Source of the DNA: Pseudoalteromonas luteoviolacea NCIMB 1944 | Lineage (GTDB): Bacteria; Pseudomonadota; Gammaproteobacteria; Enterobacterales; Alteromonadaceae | NCBI RefSeq assembly: GCF_001625565.1 | Contig: NZ_AUXS01000013.1 | Coordinates: forward strand, 210,099-274,098 | Length of the DNA stretch: 64,000 nt | Direction of reading: 5' to 3' | Shown here: positions 8,803 through 17,477 of the stretch, piece after piece | How the letters are laid out: every line of letters begins with the position of its first letter | Numbering within the stretch: position 1 is the stretch's first letter | Program-made: the position numbers and the translations under genes | The notes under the pieces: model-generated | Told to the model about the DNA's origin: nothing | The model's input: only the letters and a program-made list of their open reading frames with translations | The model's database searches: none

Positions 8803-8940
8803 AAACAAAACTTGCAAGGTGGTTGTTTTTTTACTAATCGTTAAAGAAGTCATGCAGTTTGGGCAATAAAAGGCCTATTGACAGTCATCCAATAATAAAA
8901 ACCCTTCAAGACTAAAAATATAAGGGCTCGGAGACGTCAC

Positions 8941-10086
8941 ATGAATCTTGCTAAATTACAGCTGTTCAATTTTTTAAGCCTTATTCTGGTTAGCTTCAGT
9001 TCTGTAGCCAGTGATTACAATATGCGTCAGGGTGTGACTGATGTGAGTAATGAGGTGTATGAACTGCACATGACAATTTTTTTAATTTGTTGTGTGATAG
9101 GAGTGATTGTTTTTTCGGTGATGTTTTGGGCACTAATACATCACCGTAAATCCAAAGGAGCGCAACCAGCTCAGTTCCATGAAAGCACCAAAGTAGAAAT
9201 AATTTGGACGGCGATTCCATTTGTCATACTGGTCGTGATGGCCATTCCCGCGACCAAAACATTGATAGCTATGGAGGATACCAGTAAATCTGATTTAACA
9301 ATCAAAGTTACAGGCTCTCAGTGGAAGTGGCACTATGAATACATGGGGCATGACGTTGATTTTTTCTCAGTTCTTTCCACCCCCAAAGATCAAATTGATA
9401 ACCTACAAGCAAAAGATGAACACTATTTACTCGAAGTTGATAAGCCCTTGGTGATCCCAACAGATCGCAAAGTAAGGTTTTTATTGACCTCAGATGATGT
9501 TATTCACTCTTGGTGGGTGCCTGATTTTGCGGTGAAAAAAGATGCCAACCCTGGTTTTATAAATGAAGCTTGGACCCGTGTAAATGAGCAGGGCATTTAT
9601 CGCGGCCAGTGTGCGGAGTTGTGCGGAAAAGATCATGGTTTTATGCCCGTTGTAGTGGAAGCCCGTTCTCCAGAAGACTTCGATGTTTGGTTGGCGGATG
9701 CCAAGCAAGCAAAAGCCGATGCAATGCAAGCCGAAGCAGCGTCGGTTGGCGCAACCTTGTCTAAAGATGAGCTTATGGCTACTGGTGAAAAGGTTTATAT
9801 GGCTTATTGCGCCGCATGTCATCAACCTACGGGGCTTGGCTTGCCCGGCGTGTTCCCTGCCATGAAAGGCAGTGCGGTGGTTAATGGCGAACTTAAGGCG
9901 CATATCGACATTTTAGTAAATGGCCGCCCTGGTACTGCGATGCAAGCGTTTGGCAAGCAGCTTACATTAACCGAGATTGCTGGAGTCATTACCTATAAGC
10001 GAAATAGTTGGGGTAACGATACCCAAGAGGTAGTTCAGCCTGGACAAATTCAGGCCTTCATTGATGGTACAAAGGAGAAAGAGTAA
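8941..10086 (+). CDS. coxB: Cytochrome c oxidase subunit II with fused cytochrome c (caa3 type)
   Basis: 381 residues. Subunit II accepts electrons from cytochrome c and passes them through CuA to subunit I. There is a signal-like N-terminus and two membrane spans (about 40-65 and 85-105). The CuA domain carries HSWWVPDF and CAELCGKDHGFM, which hold the Cys, His, Glu and Met ligands. The C-terminal extension has a class I cytochrome c motif, CAACH at residues 290-294, with later Met candidates for the axial ligand. The fusion marks a caa3-type oxidase. It is the first gene of the cox operon, and its stop overlaps the coxA start by one base. A CRP-like site lies upstream. Confidence 0.97.
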   Translation: MNLAKLQLFNFLSLILVSFSSVASDYNMRQGVTDVSNEVYELHMTIFLICCVIGVIVFSVMFWALIHHRKSKGAQPAQFHESTKVEIIWTAIPFVILVVMAIPATKTLIAMEDTSKSDLTIKVTGSQWKWHYEYMGHDVDFFSVLSTPKDQIDNLQAKDEHYLLEVDKPLVIPTDRKVRFLLTSDDVIHSWWVPDFAVKKDANPGFINEAWTRVNEQGIYRGQCAELCGKDHGFMPVVVEARSPEDFDVWLADAKQAKADAMQAEAASVGATLSKDELMATGEKVYMAYCAACHQPTGLGLPGVFPAMKGSAVVNGELKAHIDILVNGRPGTAMQAFGKQLTLTEIAGVITYKRNSWGNDTQEVVQPGQIQAFIDGTKEKE

Positions 10087-11675
10087 TGTCGACTACCGCA
10101 CAAGAACAAGCTGTACCGCATGAACATAACCACGGTGCTCCCTCTGGGCTGAAACGCTGGATTTTTACAACTAATCATAAAGATATCGGATCTTTGTATC
10201 TGCTGTTTTCACTGCTGATGTTTTTAACCGGCGGTGCGATGGCGATGGTCATTCGCGCAGAGTTATTTCAACCAGGAATGCAACTTGTAGACCCCCACTT
10301 TTTTAATCAAATGACCACTGTTCATGGTTTGATAATGGTGTTTGGTGCGGTTATGCCTGCATTTACTGGGTTAGCAAACTGGATGATCCCTATGATGATA
10401 GGCGCACCAGATATGGCCTTGCCCAGAATGAACAACTGGAGTTTTTGGATACTGCCATTTGCCTTTGCCATTTTACTTGCTTCACTTTTCATGGAAGGTG
10501 GCGGCCCGGCATTTGGATGGACGTTTTATGCTCCACTATCGACAACCTACAGTAACGACAACACTGCATTATTCGTTTTTGCTGTCCACATTATGGGGAT
10601 TAGCTCCATTATGGGAGCTATCAATGTCATAGTCACCATTGTTAACTTACGTGCGCCAGGTATGACATGGATGAAACTCCCATTATTTGTATGGACCTGG
10701 TTGATAACTGCATTCTTACTTATTGCGGTGATGCCTGTGTTAGCTGGCGCTGTGACTATGGTATTGACCGACAAGTATTTTGGCACCAGCTTTTTTGATG
10801 CCGCTGGGGGTGGTGATCCGGTGATGTTTCAACATATTTTTTGGTTTTTTGGTCACCCAGAAGTGTACATCATGATCCTCCCTGCATTCGGTATCATTTC
10901 TACCATAGTACCAACATTTTCTCGTAAAAAGCTCTTTGGCTATGCCTCTATGGTTTATGCGACGTCCTCAATTGCCTTGCTCTCATTTGTGGTATGGGCG
11001 CACCATATGTTTACCACAGGTATGCCTTTGGCAGGAGAGTTATTTTTTATGTATGCAACCATGTTGATCTCCGTGCCTACTGGCGTAAAAGTGTTTAATT
11101 GGGTCGCGACTATGTGGCGAGGGGCGATAAGTTTTGAGATCCCCATGATGTTTGCTATTGCGTTTATTGTGTTATTCACGTTAGGTGGGTTTTCAGGTCT
11201 GATGTTAGCCATAACGCCTGCAGACTTTCAGTATCACGATACATATTTTGTTGTTGCGCATTTCCATTACGTATTGGTTACAGGTGCAGTGTTCTCGATA
11301 ATGGCTGCTGCATACTATTGGTTGCCAAAGTGGACAGGCAACATGTATAGCGAAACACTGGCTCAGTGGCATTTTTGGTTATCTTTGGTGAGTGTCAATG
11401 TGCTCTTTTTCCCAATGCATTTTGTCGGTTTAGCAGGTATGCCGAGAAGGATCCCTGACTATGCGCTGCAATTTGCTGATTTTAACGCCATCATCAGTAT
11501 CGGTGGCTTTGCATTTGGATTGTCTCAACTGCTGTTTGTTGCCGTCGTATTTAAGTGTATTGCTGGCGGTAAAGCTGTTGCTAACAAAGTGTGGGATGGT
11601 GCAGAAGGGCTAGAGTGGCAAGTGGCTTCGCCAGCGCCCTATCATACTTTTTCAACACCTCCTAAGGTGGACTAA
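10086..11675 (+). CDS. coxA: Cytochrome c oxidase subunit I
   Basis: 529 residues, the heme a / a3-CuB catalytic subunit, with about 12 membrane spans. Signature stretches seen: TVHGLIMVFG (heme a His ligand), FFGHPEVYI (CuB His and the Tyr cross-linked to it), WAHHMFTTG (two CuB His), SVPTGVKVFNW (K-channel Lys region), and DTYFVVAHFHYV (heme a3 and heme a His ligands). Length and motifs are those of A-type heme-copper oxidases. It is translationally coupled to coxB (TAATG) and followed without a gap by ctaG. Confidence 0.98.
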   Translation: MSTTAQEQAVPHEHNHGAPSGLKRWIFTTNHKDIGSLYLLFSLLMFLTGGAMAMVIRAELFQPGMQLVDPHFFNQMTTVHGLIMVFGAVMPAFTGLANWMIPMMIGAPDMALPRMNNWSFWILPFAFAILLASLFMEGGGPAFGWTFYAPLSTTYSNDNTALFVFAVHIMGISSIMGAINVIVTIVNLRAPGMTWMKLPLFVWTWLITAFLLIAVMPVLAGAVTMVLTDKYFGTSFFDAAGGGDPVMFQHIFWFFGHPEVYIMILPAFGIISTIVPTFSRKKLFGYASMVYATSSIALLSFVVWAHHMFTTGMPLAGELFFMYATMLISVPTGVKVFNWVATMWRGAISFEIPMMFAIAFIVLFTLGGFSGLMLAITPADFQYHDTYFVVAHFHYVLVTGAVFSIMAAAYYWLPKWTGNMYSETLAQWHFWLSLVSVNVLFFPMHFVGLAGMPRRIPDYALQFADFNAIISIGGFAFGLSQLLFVAVVFKCIAGGKAVANKVWDGAEGLEWQVASPAPYHTFSTPPKVD

Positions 11676-12275
11676 ATGCACACTGCCCTTTTACGAAAAC
11701 TGATACTTGCGGTGCTAGGGATGTTTGCATTTGCGTTTGCATTAGTGCCGTTATATGACGTTTTTTGCGACATAACAGGATTGAATGGCAAAGTAGATTT
11801 GGTTGTTGCTCAACAAAGTGAAACGGTAGATGATTCTCGGCAGGTCGAAGTCAGCTTTACAACTCACGCAAAAAGTAGCGCGCCATTTAGTGTCAAAGCT
11901 CAGCAATATTCTGTGAGTGTGCAGCCCGGCAAGCTGTCTGAAGTGCAATTTGTAGCATATAACCTCAGCGATCGAGCGAGAGTGATGCAGGCAATACCGT
12001 CGGTTTCTCCTGGCCAAGCTGCCAAGTATCTTCATAAATTGGCATGTTTTTGTTTTGATCAGCAGCCACTGGCGGCGAATCAGTCAATGGAATTCACTTT
12101 GCGATTTTACGTAGATACTGAATTACCAGCGGACGTACAAGAGCTCACCCTATCTTACACGCTATATGATGTAACAGACACAACAGCGAGCAACTTAATT
12201 CAAGTGCCCGGTTTGAAGGTGGAACAGTATATTTCGACTAAGCATAGTATTATGCGAGGACCTCAAAATGGATAA
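11676..12275 (+). CDS. ctaG: Cytochrome c oxidase assembly protein CtaG/Cox11
   Basis: 199 residues. Cox11 proteins deliver copper to the CuB site of subunit I. There is one N-terminal membrane anchor (residues about 8-28, LILAVLGMFAFAFALVPLY), then YDVFCDITGLNGK, which is characteristic of the family. The copper-binding pair is in LACFCFDQQPL (CFCF). The periplasmic domain has an immunoglobulin-like fold. The ATG follows the coxA stop directly, and the gene overlaps coxC by 8 bases, so the order subunit I, CuB factor, subunit III is translationally linked. Confidence 0.96.
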   Translation: MHTALLRKLILAVLGMFAFAFALVPLYDVFCDITGLNGKVDLVVAQQSETVDDSRQVEVSFTTHAKSSAPFSVKAQQYSVSVQPGKLSEVQFVAYNLSDRARVMQAIPSVSPGQAAKYLHKLACFCFDQQPLAANQSMEFTLRFYVDTELPADVQELTLSYTLYDVTDTTASNLIQVPGLKVEQYISTKHSIMRGPQNG

Positions 12276-13143
12276 AAGTTACCAAACTTATTATGTGCCA
12301 GAGCAAAGTCCATGGCCAATTATAGGTGCCGTTGCCATGTTTTTAATTGCAGTGGGAGCGGGGCTTACAGTGATGCAATTAGAGAAGGAAAGTAGCTCTG
12401 GCGCTTGGGTTTTATTCTCTGGGATTGTGGCTTTGATTGCCATGATAGTCGGTTGGTTTAGGCATGTTATTGATGAGTCCATGAGTGGTTTATATTCGGC
12501 GCAAATGGATAGGTCGTTCCGCCAAGGTATGGGGTGGTTTATCTTCTCCGAAGTAATGTTCTTTGCTGCATTTTTTGGCGCTTTGTTTTACGTCAGAATG
12601 TTCGCGGTACCTTGGTTGGGAGGGAGTAGTAATAATTTGATGACCAACGAAGTATTGTGGCCTCAATTTGAAGCTGTTTGGCCGCTATTAGTAACGCCAA
12701 ATGGAGATGTAACACAAGCTATGCCGTGGCACGGGTTGCCGTTGACCAATACTATTATTCTTCTTACCTCATCTGTCACATTGCATTTCGCACACACAGC
12801 AATAGAGCGCGATGAACGTCAAAAACTAAAGGCCTTTCTCGGATTAACGATACTACTCGGTTTCGTATTTTTAGGTTTTCAAGTTGAAGAATATGTGCAT
12901 GCGTATATGGAGCTGGGGTTAAAATTAGACTCAGGGATTTACGGAAACACATTCTTTATGTTAACCGGGTTTCACGGCATGCATGTAACGTTAGGGGCGC
13001 TCATGTTGCTTGTTGTTTGGCTCAGGGTGATGAAAGGACATCTAGATTCTAATCAACATTTTGCGTTTCAGGCTGCGGCTTGGTACTGGCACTTTGTTGA
13101 TGTTGTGTGGTTGTGTCTATTCGTGTTTGTGTATGTGTTGTAG
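12268..13143 (+). CDS. coxC: Cytochrome c oxidase subunit III
   Basis: 291 residues with about seven membrane spans. Family features: WPIIGAVAMFLIAVG at the start, FIFSEVMFFAAFFGALFY, GFQVEEYVHA, TGFHGMHVTLGALML, and the C-terminal AAAWYWHFVDVVWLCLFVFVYV. Subunit III stabilises subunit I and supports proton uptake. The start overlaps ctaG. The 3' end overlaps the tail of the convergent DUF2909 gene by about 95 bases. Confidence 0.97.
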   Translation: MDKSYQTYYVPEQSPWPIIGAVAMFLIAVGAGLTVMQLEKESSSGAWVLFSGIVALIAMIVGWFRHVIDESMSGLYSAQMDRSFRQGMGWFIFSEVMFFAAFFGALFYVRMFAVPWLGGSSNNLMTNEVLWPQFEAVWPLLVTPNGDVTQAMPWHGLPLTNTIILLTSSVTLHFAHTAIERDERQKLKAFLGLTILLGFVFLGFQVEEYVHAYMELGLKLDSGIYGNTFFMLTGFHGMHVTLGALMLLVVWLRVMKGHLDSNQHFAFQAAAWYWHFVDVVWLCLFVFVYVL

Positions 13144-13351
13144 CCATAGGTTGAGGGTTAAAATTGATAAAGCCGATTTGACTAAAAAGTGTGATGCATA
13201 AAATTACGATCAGAGAATACAACACTCGCTTACCAAGTAATTGAGACATGTTTTTAGATTTATCAGCGCCTTGAAGCATAACAATTAACGCATGAAAAAG
13301 ATGAAAAAGAACAACTAAAAGTAATGCTGTAATAATCCATTTTATGAGCAT
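13049..13351 (-). CDS. DUF2909-like twin-transmembrane protein in the cox locus
   Basis: 100 residues from the internal ATG at 13351. The frame is open further upstream, but those residues do not look like the family. Two membrane spans (about 3-25 and 42-62) flank the loop QGADKSKNMSQLLGKR, as in the small DUF2909 proteins found on the opposite strand between coxC and surf1 in other gammaproteobacteria. The C-terminal 35 residues are polar (Thr/Gln-rich), unlike the short family proteins, and lie antisense to the coxC 3' end. The start codon overlaps that of SURF1 on the other strand. A role in oxidase assembly is suggested only by location. Confidence 0.7.
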   Translation of the reverse strand: MLIKWIITALLLVVLFHLFHALIVMLQGADKSKNMSQLLGKRVLYSLIVILCITLFSQIGFINFNPQPMATTHTQTRIDTTTQHQQSASTKPQPETQNVD

Positions 13352-14090
13352 GAAGGAGTCTGCCATCAGTGTATTTAATAAAAAGACTAGTACAGTTCTG
13401 GTGATTTTGGCAGTGATTGTAGTGATGTCAGTGTGCTTTAGATTGTCATATTGGCAATGGCAAAGAGCCACAAATAAGCAAGCGCTCTTAGAACAGCTAA
13501 CAGAGCAGTCTCAAGACCAGAAGACCCTGTTCAGTCAAGACCCCGATTCACTGCAAGGTGTTAAGGCGGTTTTGACGGGAAAGCTAGACCAAAAACACTG
13601 GTGGCTACTTGATAATCAAATTGTGGACGGCCAAGTTGGTTATGACCTAATTGCAATATTTGACGCAGATGACAGTGCCGAACGCTTTGTCATTAACCTA
13701 GGGTTTGTACCAGCAGGAAAGAACCGGTCTCACCTTCCGGAAATTAGGTTTCCTAGTGGTCAGCTTAAGATCAATGCACAGTTTAAGATTGGCAAATGGT
13801 CGGGTTTTACGCTGGCCGAATATCCAAACCAAAGCGCACATCACAGCAACGTTTTACAGTACTTGGAGCACACATTTTTTAGTCGAGAACTAGAGGCTAA
13901 GATTTCACCACTGCTACTGATCGCAGATCAGACCGTTATTGAAGGTATTACTCCTCATTACGAGGCGGTTGTGATGAGTCCAGAGAAACACCGAGCTTAT
14001 GCTCTGCAATGGTTACTGATCGGATTATCTGCGGGAGTCATAGCGCTTTTTGCGTCAAAAAGAGAATCGGGGAAGCTAAAATATGAATAA
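13344..14090 (+). CDS. SURF1-family oxidase assembly protein
   Basis: 248 residues. SURF1 proteins help insert heme a into subunit I. The expected two-span layout is present, with a first span near residues 15-35 (TVLVILAVIVVMSVCF followed by LSYWQWQRA) and a second near the C-terminus (QWLLIGLSAGVIALFA). Between them is the periplasmic domain with HWWLLDNQIVDGQVGYDLIA and VINLGFVPAGKNR. SYWQWQRA and the V-G-Y strand are family hallmarks. The start could be 13344 or the next ATG at 13350. It overlaps the next gene by 8 bases. Confidence 0.92.
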   Translation: MSMKESAISVFNKKTSTVLVILAVIVVMSVCFRLSYWQWQRATNKQALLEQLTEQSQDQKTLFSQDPDSLQGVKAVLTGKLDQKHWWLLDNQIVDGQVGYDLIAIFDADDSAERFVINLGFVPAGKNRSHLPEIRFPSGQLKINAQFKIGKWSGFTLAEYPNQSAHHSNVLQYLEHTFFSRELEAKISPLLLIADQTVIEGITPHYEAVVMSPEKHRAYALQWLLIGLSAGVIALFASKRESGKLKYE

Positions 14091-14556
14091 AACACTGTGG
14101 TTATTTATTGGATGTTTTCTGTTGCCTGTAATCTTGGCTATAACAGTACTTAAACTCGATTTGAGGCCCTCTTCAACAACCAATAACGGTAATTTTCTCC
14201 AGCATGAAGTTTGGTTGCCTGTTCAGCAGGACGACAAGCTATGGACCATTGTTTTAAATCTGCCAAGTGGTTGTGTATCAGCTTGCGAAATCCAGAAAAG
14301 CAATGCGCAAAATCTACACGTCGCGCTTGGAAAGAATCGCAGCAAGGTGTCTATTGTCATGGTAGGGGCGGGGGAACTTGCCATTGAACAAAGCGTGCAA
14401 GAGAAGCTCACTCCGGCGTCATTTTATCTTGTAAATAAGCAGGGCCTTGTTGTGCTGGAGTATCTGTACAAACCCGATCCAGAAGCGAACAGATTAGTCC
14501 TGAAAGGGCTATTAAAGGACATGAAAAAACTCTTAAATTACGCTCGTTCACAGTAA
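14083..14556 (+). CDS. Membrane-anchored CxxxC protein of the cox locus, function unknown
   Basis: 157 residues. An N-terminal anchor (residues 5-22) is followed by a periplasmic domain containing LPSGCVSACEIQKSN. A C-x3-C pair after a strand recalls the copper motif of SCO proteins (CPDVCP in the true SCO gene of this locus), and the later strand ASFYLVNKQG also fits a thioredoxin-like fold. The conserved SCO histidine (DHSA context) is not found, so it is at most a divergent SCO relative. It is coupled to SURF1 by an 8-base overlap and followed by ctaA after 9 bases. A copper or thiol role in oxidase assembly is an inference. Confidence 0.75.
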   Translation: MNKTLWLFIGCFLLPVILAITVLKLDLRPSSTTNNGNFLQHEVWLPVQQDDKLWTIVLNLPSGCVSACEIQKSNAQNLHVALGKNRSKVSIVMVGAGELAIEQSVQEKLTPASFYLVNKQGLVVLEYLYKPDPEANRLVLKGLLKDMKKLLNYARSQ

Positions 14557-14565
14557 GGAGGCGCT

Positions 14566-15561
14566 ATGTCTAATGTACTTCAACGTACTATTACATTTGC
14601 TTGTATGCTGGCGATTTGTGTGGTTGTGCTAGGCGCATACACTCGCTTGAGTAATGCTGGGCTAGGGTGCCCTGACTGGCCGGGCTGTTATGGGTTTTTA
14701 ACTGTGCCCAATGAGATGCACGAAATTACAGCAGCCCAATTAAAATACCCTAGCAGCACAATTGAACCGCGCAAAGCCTGGATAGAGATGATACATAGAT
14801 ACTTTGCGGGCTGCCTTGCTTTGGTTGTGTTGCTGTTATTCTTTGTGATTGTTCGCTCCAAACAAAAGCATGCGCCTAAGATATTGGCTGGTGCATTGTT
14901 AATGATGATAGCTATTCAAGCGCTGCTTGGTATGTGGACCGTGACAATGAACTTACAACCGTTCGTGGTTATGGGGCATTTACTCGGTGGTTTTACAGTG
15001 TTGTCTTTGTTGACGCTATTATATTTAAGATGGTCACCGCCGCTCGTTGAGTATGAAGATCATGCTGCGCTGTGTTTTAAAGCTGGCATAGTATGTACGT
15101 GTATTTTGGTGTTGCAAATTGCACTGGGTGGATGGTTGGCGGCAAATTATGCAGCTCCTCATTGTACTGGCCTACCACTATGTTCAAATAGTGAATTGTT
15201 CTCTTGGCAAAGCTTATTGAGACTGCCAGAAAAATCAAGCACCTATGAATATGGAGTGCTGCCTTTTGAAACGCGGTTGTCGATACATTTGATGCATCGG
15301 ATTTGGGCAAGTGTTACGTTACTGTCAATCGTTGCGATGGCTGTGTTGGTTCACATAAAAATAGCTCAGCCGATAATTCGTAAAGGAGCGAATCAAGTAT
15401 TGGCTTTAGTTTTGCTTCAAGTGTTCATTGGTGGTGTGATTGTTTATTTTAAGTTTCCTATCCTTTTAACTCTATTTCATAACTTTATGGCTGCTTTGTT
15501 GCTTTTAGCTTTGGTTAGAACGTGCTTTTTACTCTCACGAGCTAGGCAGGTGTGGATATGA
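14566..15561 (+). CDS. ctaA: Heme A synthase CtaA (Cox15)
   Basis: 331 residues with eight predicted spans. It oxidises the C8 methyl of heme O to a formyl group to give heme A. Seen: GAYTRLSNAGLGCPDWPGCYG near the N-terminus (family signature with a Cys pair), EMIHRYFAG (heme ligand His), VVMGHLLGGF, IHLMHRIWA and LFHNFMAALLL (further His). AGGAGG lies just before the ATG, a strong site. The stop overlaps the ctaB start (ATGA). Confidence 0.95.
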   Translation: MSNVLQRTITFACMLAICVVVLGAYTRLSNAGLGCPDWPGCYGFLTVPNEMHEITAAQLKYPSSTIEPRKAWIEMIHRYFAGCLALVVLLLFFVIVRSKQKHAPKILAGALLMMIAIQALLGMWTVTMNLQPFVVMGHLLGGFTVLSLLTLLYLRWSPPLVEYEDHAALCFKAGIVCTCILVLQIALGGWLAANYAAPHCTGLPLCSNSELFSWQSLLRLPEKSSTYEYGVLPFETRLSIHLMHRIWASVTLLSIVAMAVLVHIKIAQPIIRKGANQVLALVLLQVFIGGVIVYFKFPILLTLFHNFMAALLLLALVRTCFLLSRARQVWI

Positions 15562-16463
15562 ATATAGGATTGAGCAAGTATACCTATGTTTTTGACAGCG
15601 TATCGCGTGCCGGGCTCGCTTACTTGAACATTTGTAAGCCAAAAGTTGTGCTAATGCTTGTATTGACTGCGTGGGTTGGAATTGTATTGGCACCAGATAC
15701 ACAGCGAAGTAGCTGGTTTCAAGCGGGGAGCTTGATTGGTATCGGTTTAGTATCCGCTGCAGCGGCTGCCATCAATCATATTTTGGATCGTGCTCGAGAT
15801 AAAAAGATGGCACGCACTCGGCATCGTCCTTTAGTTCAAAATCAATTAAGTGTACAGCAAGCCTACATTTTTGCGTTTATGATTGGTGTATTTGGTGTAT
15901 GCATGTTGCTTTTGTTTAGTAATTGGCTGTGCGCCCTGTTAACGGTTATGGCGCTGTTTGGGTATGCCGTCGTGTATACCGTTTTTCTGAAGCATTCGAC
16001 TCCACAAAATATCGTGATTGGTGGCTTAGCGGGAGCGATGCCGCCATTGCTGGGGTGGGTGAGTGAAACCCAAGTACTAAGTGCTGAACCTTGGTTATTA
16101 GTGATGATTATTTTTACTTGGACTCCCCCTCACTTTTGGGCTTTGGCGATAGCACGAAAAAACGACTACAAACGTGCAAACGTGCCTATGCTGCCTGTGA
16201 CCCACGGTACTAAATTTTCCAAACTCTGTATGTGTGTATATGCGGTACTACTTGCTTTGGTATGTATTTTACCTTATTTAATTAGTATGTCTGGTGTATT
16301 TTACTTGGTTGCAGCGTGTATTTTAAATATACGATTTTTACAAAAAGTGATGATTTTATATTTTGAATCAAATTCAGAGTCTGCAATGCAAGTTTTTCAT
16401 TTTTCCATTAGTTATTTGTTGCTACTCTTTGGTTCACTATTTATTGATAAGCTCGTGACCTAA
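15558..16463 (+). CDS. ctaB: Protoheme IX farnesyltransferase CtaB (Cox10, heme O synthase)
   Basis: 301 residues from the ATG at 15558, which overlaps the ctaA stop as ATGA. A GTG six bases earlier is also open but less likely. The enzyme farnesylates the vinyl group of heme B to give heme O, the CtaA substrate. The UbiA-family aspartate motif NHILDRARDKKMARTRHRPL is present, as is the second motif WTPPHFWALAIARKNDYKRA. About eight or nine membrane spans. The stop overlaps the SCO gene start. Confidence 0.95.
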   Translation: MNIGLSKYTYVFDSVSRAGLAYLNICKPKVVLMLVLTAWVGIVLAPDTQRSSWFQAGSLIGIGLVSAAAAAINHILDRARDKKMARTRHRPLVQNQLSVQQAYIFAFMIGVFGVCMLLLFSNWLCALLTVMALFGYAVVYTVFLKHSTPQNIVIGGLAGAMPPLLGWVSETQVLSAEPWLLVMIIFTWTPPHFWALAIARKNDYKRANVPMLPVTHGTKFSKLCMCVYAVLLALVCILPYLISMSGVFYLVAACILNIRFLQKVMILYFESNSESAMQVFHFSISYLLLLFGSLFIDKLVT

Positions 16464-17062
16464 TGCGCTTAATATTACTGCTTCTTATATCGACTCTATT
16501 ATTGTCATGTAAACAGCCTGAGAATGTTTCAGAGTTTACTGTGCGCTACCCTGTGCCTAAGCAATTAAAGCCGTTTGAATTAGTTGATCAAAATAATAAT
16601 ATAGTGACAAATGAGGCATTACTTGGAAAATGGAACTTACTGTTTCTTGGTTATACAAGCTGTCCAGATGTCTGCCCGATGACGCTTGCAAAGTTGACAC
16701 AAATAAACAGCAAGATCAGCACTGTACAGCAGACTCAAATCTGGTTTGTTTCTGTTGACCCGCAACGAGATAGCCCACAAAAAAGAAAGGATTATATAGG
16801 GTATTTTGATGAGCAGTTTTTAGCAGTAACCAATAAACATAAGCAGCTTTTTCCTTTTGTCAGAGATATAGGTTTAATTTATGCCATTAATGATGGGACA
16901 GATAAGGATTACTATGTCGACCATAGTGCTTCAATCGCACTTATTAATCCTTTAGGGGAACTAAGCGCTATCTTTAAGCCGGAGTTCTTAAAAGGCCAGG
17001 TTCCAACCGTTAATACGCAACATATCGTTGAAGATTTTAAAATTATCTCTCAATCCTACTAA
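16463..17062 (+). CDS. SCO1/SenC/PrrC-family copper chaperone
   Basis: 199 residues. The N-terminus is a lipoprotein-like signal (LLLISTLLLSCKQ, with a possible lipobox Cys). The thioredoxin-like domain carries the copper-binding CPDVCP in GYTSCPDVCPMTL and the conserved His in YVDHSASIALI, so all three copper ligands are present. SCO proteins deliver copper to, or reduce, the CuA site of subunit II. It is the last gene of the cox operon (starts on the ctaB stop). No strong terminator follows before the chemosensory operon. Confidence 0.95.
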   Translation: MRLILLLLISTLLLSCKQPENVSEFTVRYPVPKQLKPFELVDQNNNIVTNEALLGKWNLLFLGYTSCPDVCPMTLAKLTQINSKISTVQQTQIWFVSVDPQRDSPQKRKDYIGYFDEQFLAVTNKHKQLFPFVRDIGLIYAINDGTDKDYYVDHSASIALINPLGELSAIFKPEFLKGQVPTVNTQHIVEDFKIISQSY

Positions 17063-17195
17063 TAACCCCATCGAGTGTTGTACCTGCATCTAAGTTAATA
17101 ATATTTTTATTTCTTTTGCTCAGAATTTTGGCAATTTCATCATCAACGTCTAATCTAATCTTATCTACAATTTTTACAGGGAATGTGCCAAGCGC

Positions 17196-17468
17196 ATGAT
17201 TAAACTTCCTTCTGAGTTAGCCATCAATAAAGTTGAAGAACTGTATCAGATGTTTGTTCAAGAACTAGAAACAGGGCAACCAATCTGTATCGATATCAAT
17301 GATGTTTGTAAAGTTGACACCGCTTCAATTCAAATGTTGTGTGCATTGCAAAAACGCTTAATGAATTTTGATCAGCAGATAACTTGGCATGGTGATAGCC
17401 CTATTCTGTTTGAGTCTGTAGAACAACTTGGTTTAACCGAAATTTTATCCTTTAGCAGTAAGATTTAA
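17196..17468 (+). CDS. STAS-domain protein, first gene of the chemosensory operon
   Basis: 90 residues, one STAS domain (anti-sigma factor antagonist fold): PICIDINDVCKVDTASIQMLCALQKRL, with the conserved D-T-A/S-S context of the phosphorylatable serine region. Stand-alone STAS proteins often open such che operons, where they may act as partners or scaffolds, but the exact role is not established. cheY follows after 9 bases. No strong ribosome binding site is apparent before the ATG. Confidence 0.85.
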   Translation: MIKLPSELAINKVEELYQMFVQELETGQPICIDINDVCKVDTASIQMLCALQKRLMNFDQQITWHGDSPILFESVEQLGLTEILSFSSKI

Positions 17469-17477
17469 GAGGTCAAT

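Noticed and set aside
8878..8883. TTGACA as a -35 box for the cox operon
   Set aside because: No acceptable -10 hexamer lies 16-18 bp downstream.
9490..9903. 137-codon minus-strand frame inside coxB
   Set aside because: It lies wholly antisense to the CuA and cytochrome c domains and has no protein-like features.
13352..13471. Upstream extension of the DUF2909 gene to 13471
   Set aside because: The extra 40 residues are antisense to SURF1 and do not resemble the family; the internal ATG precedes the first membrane span.
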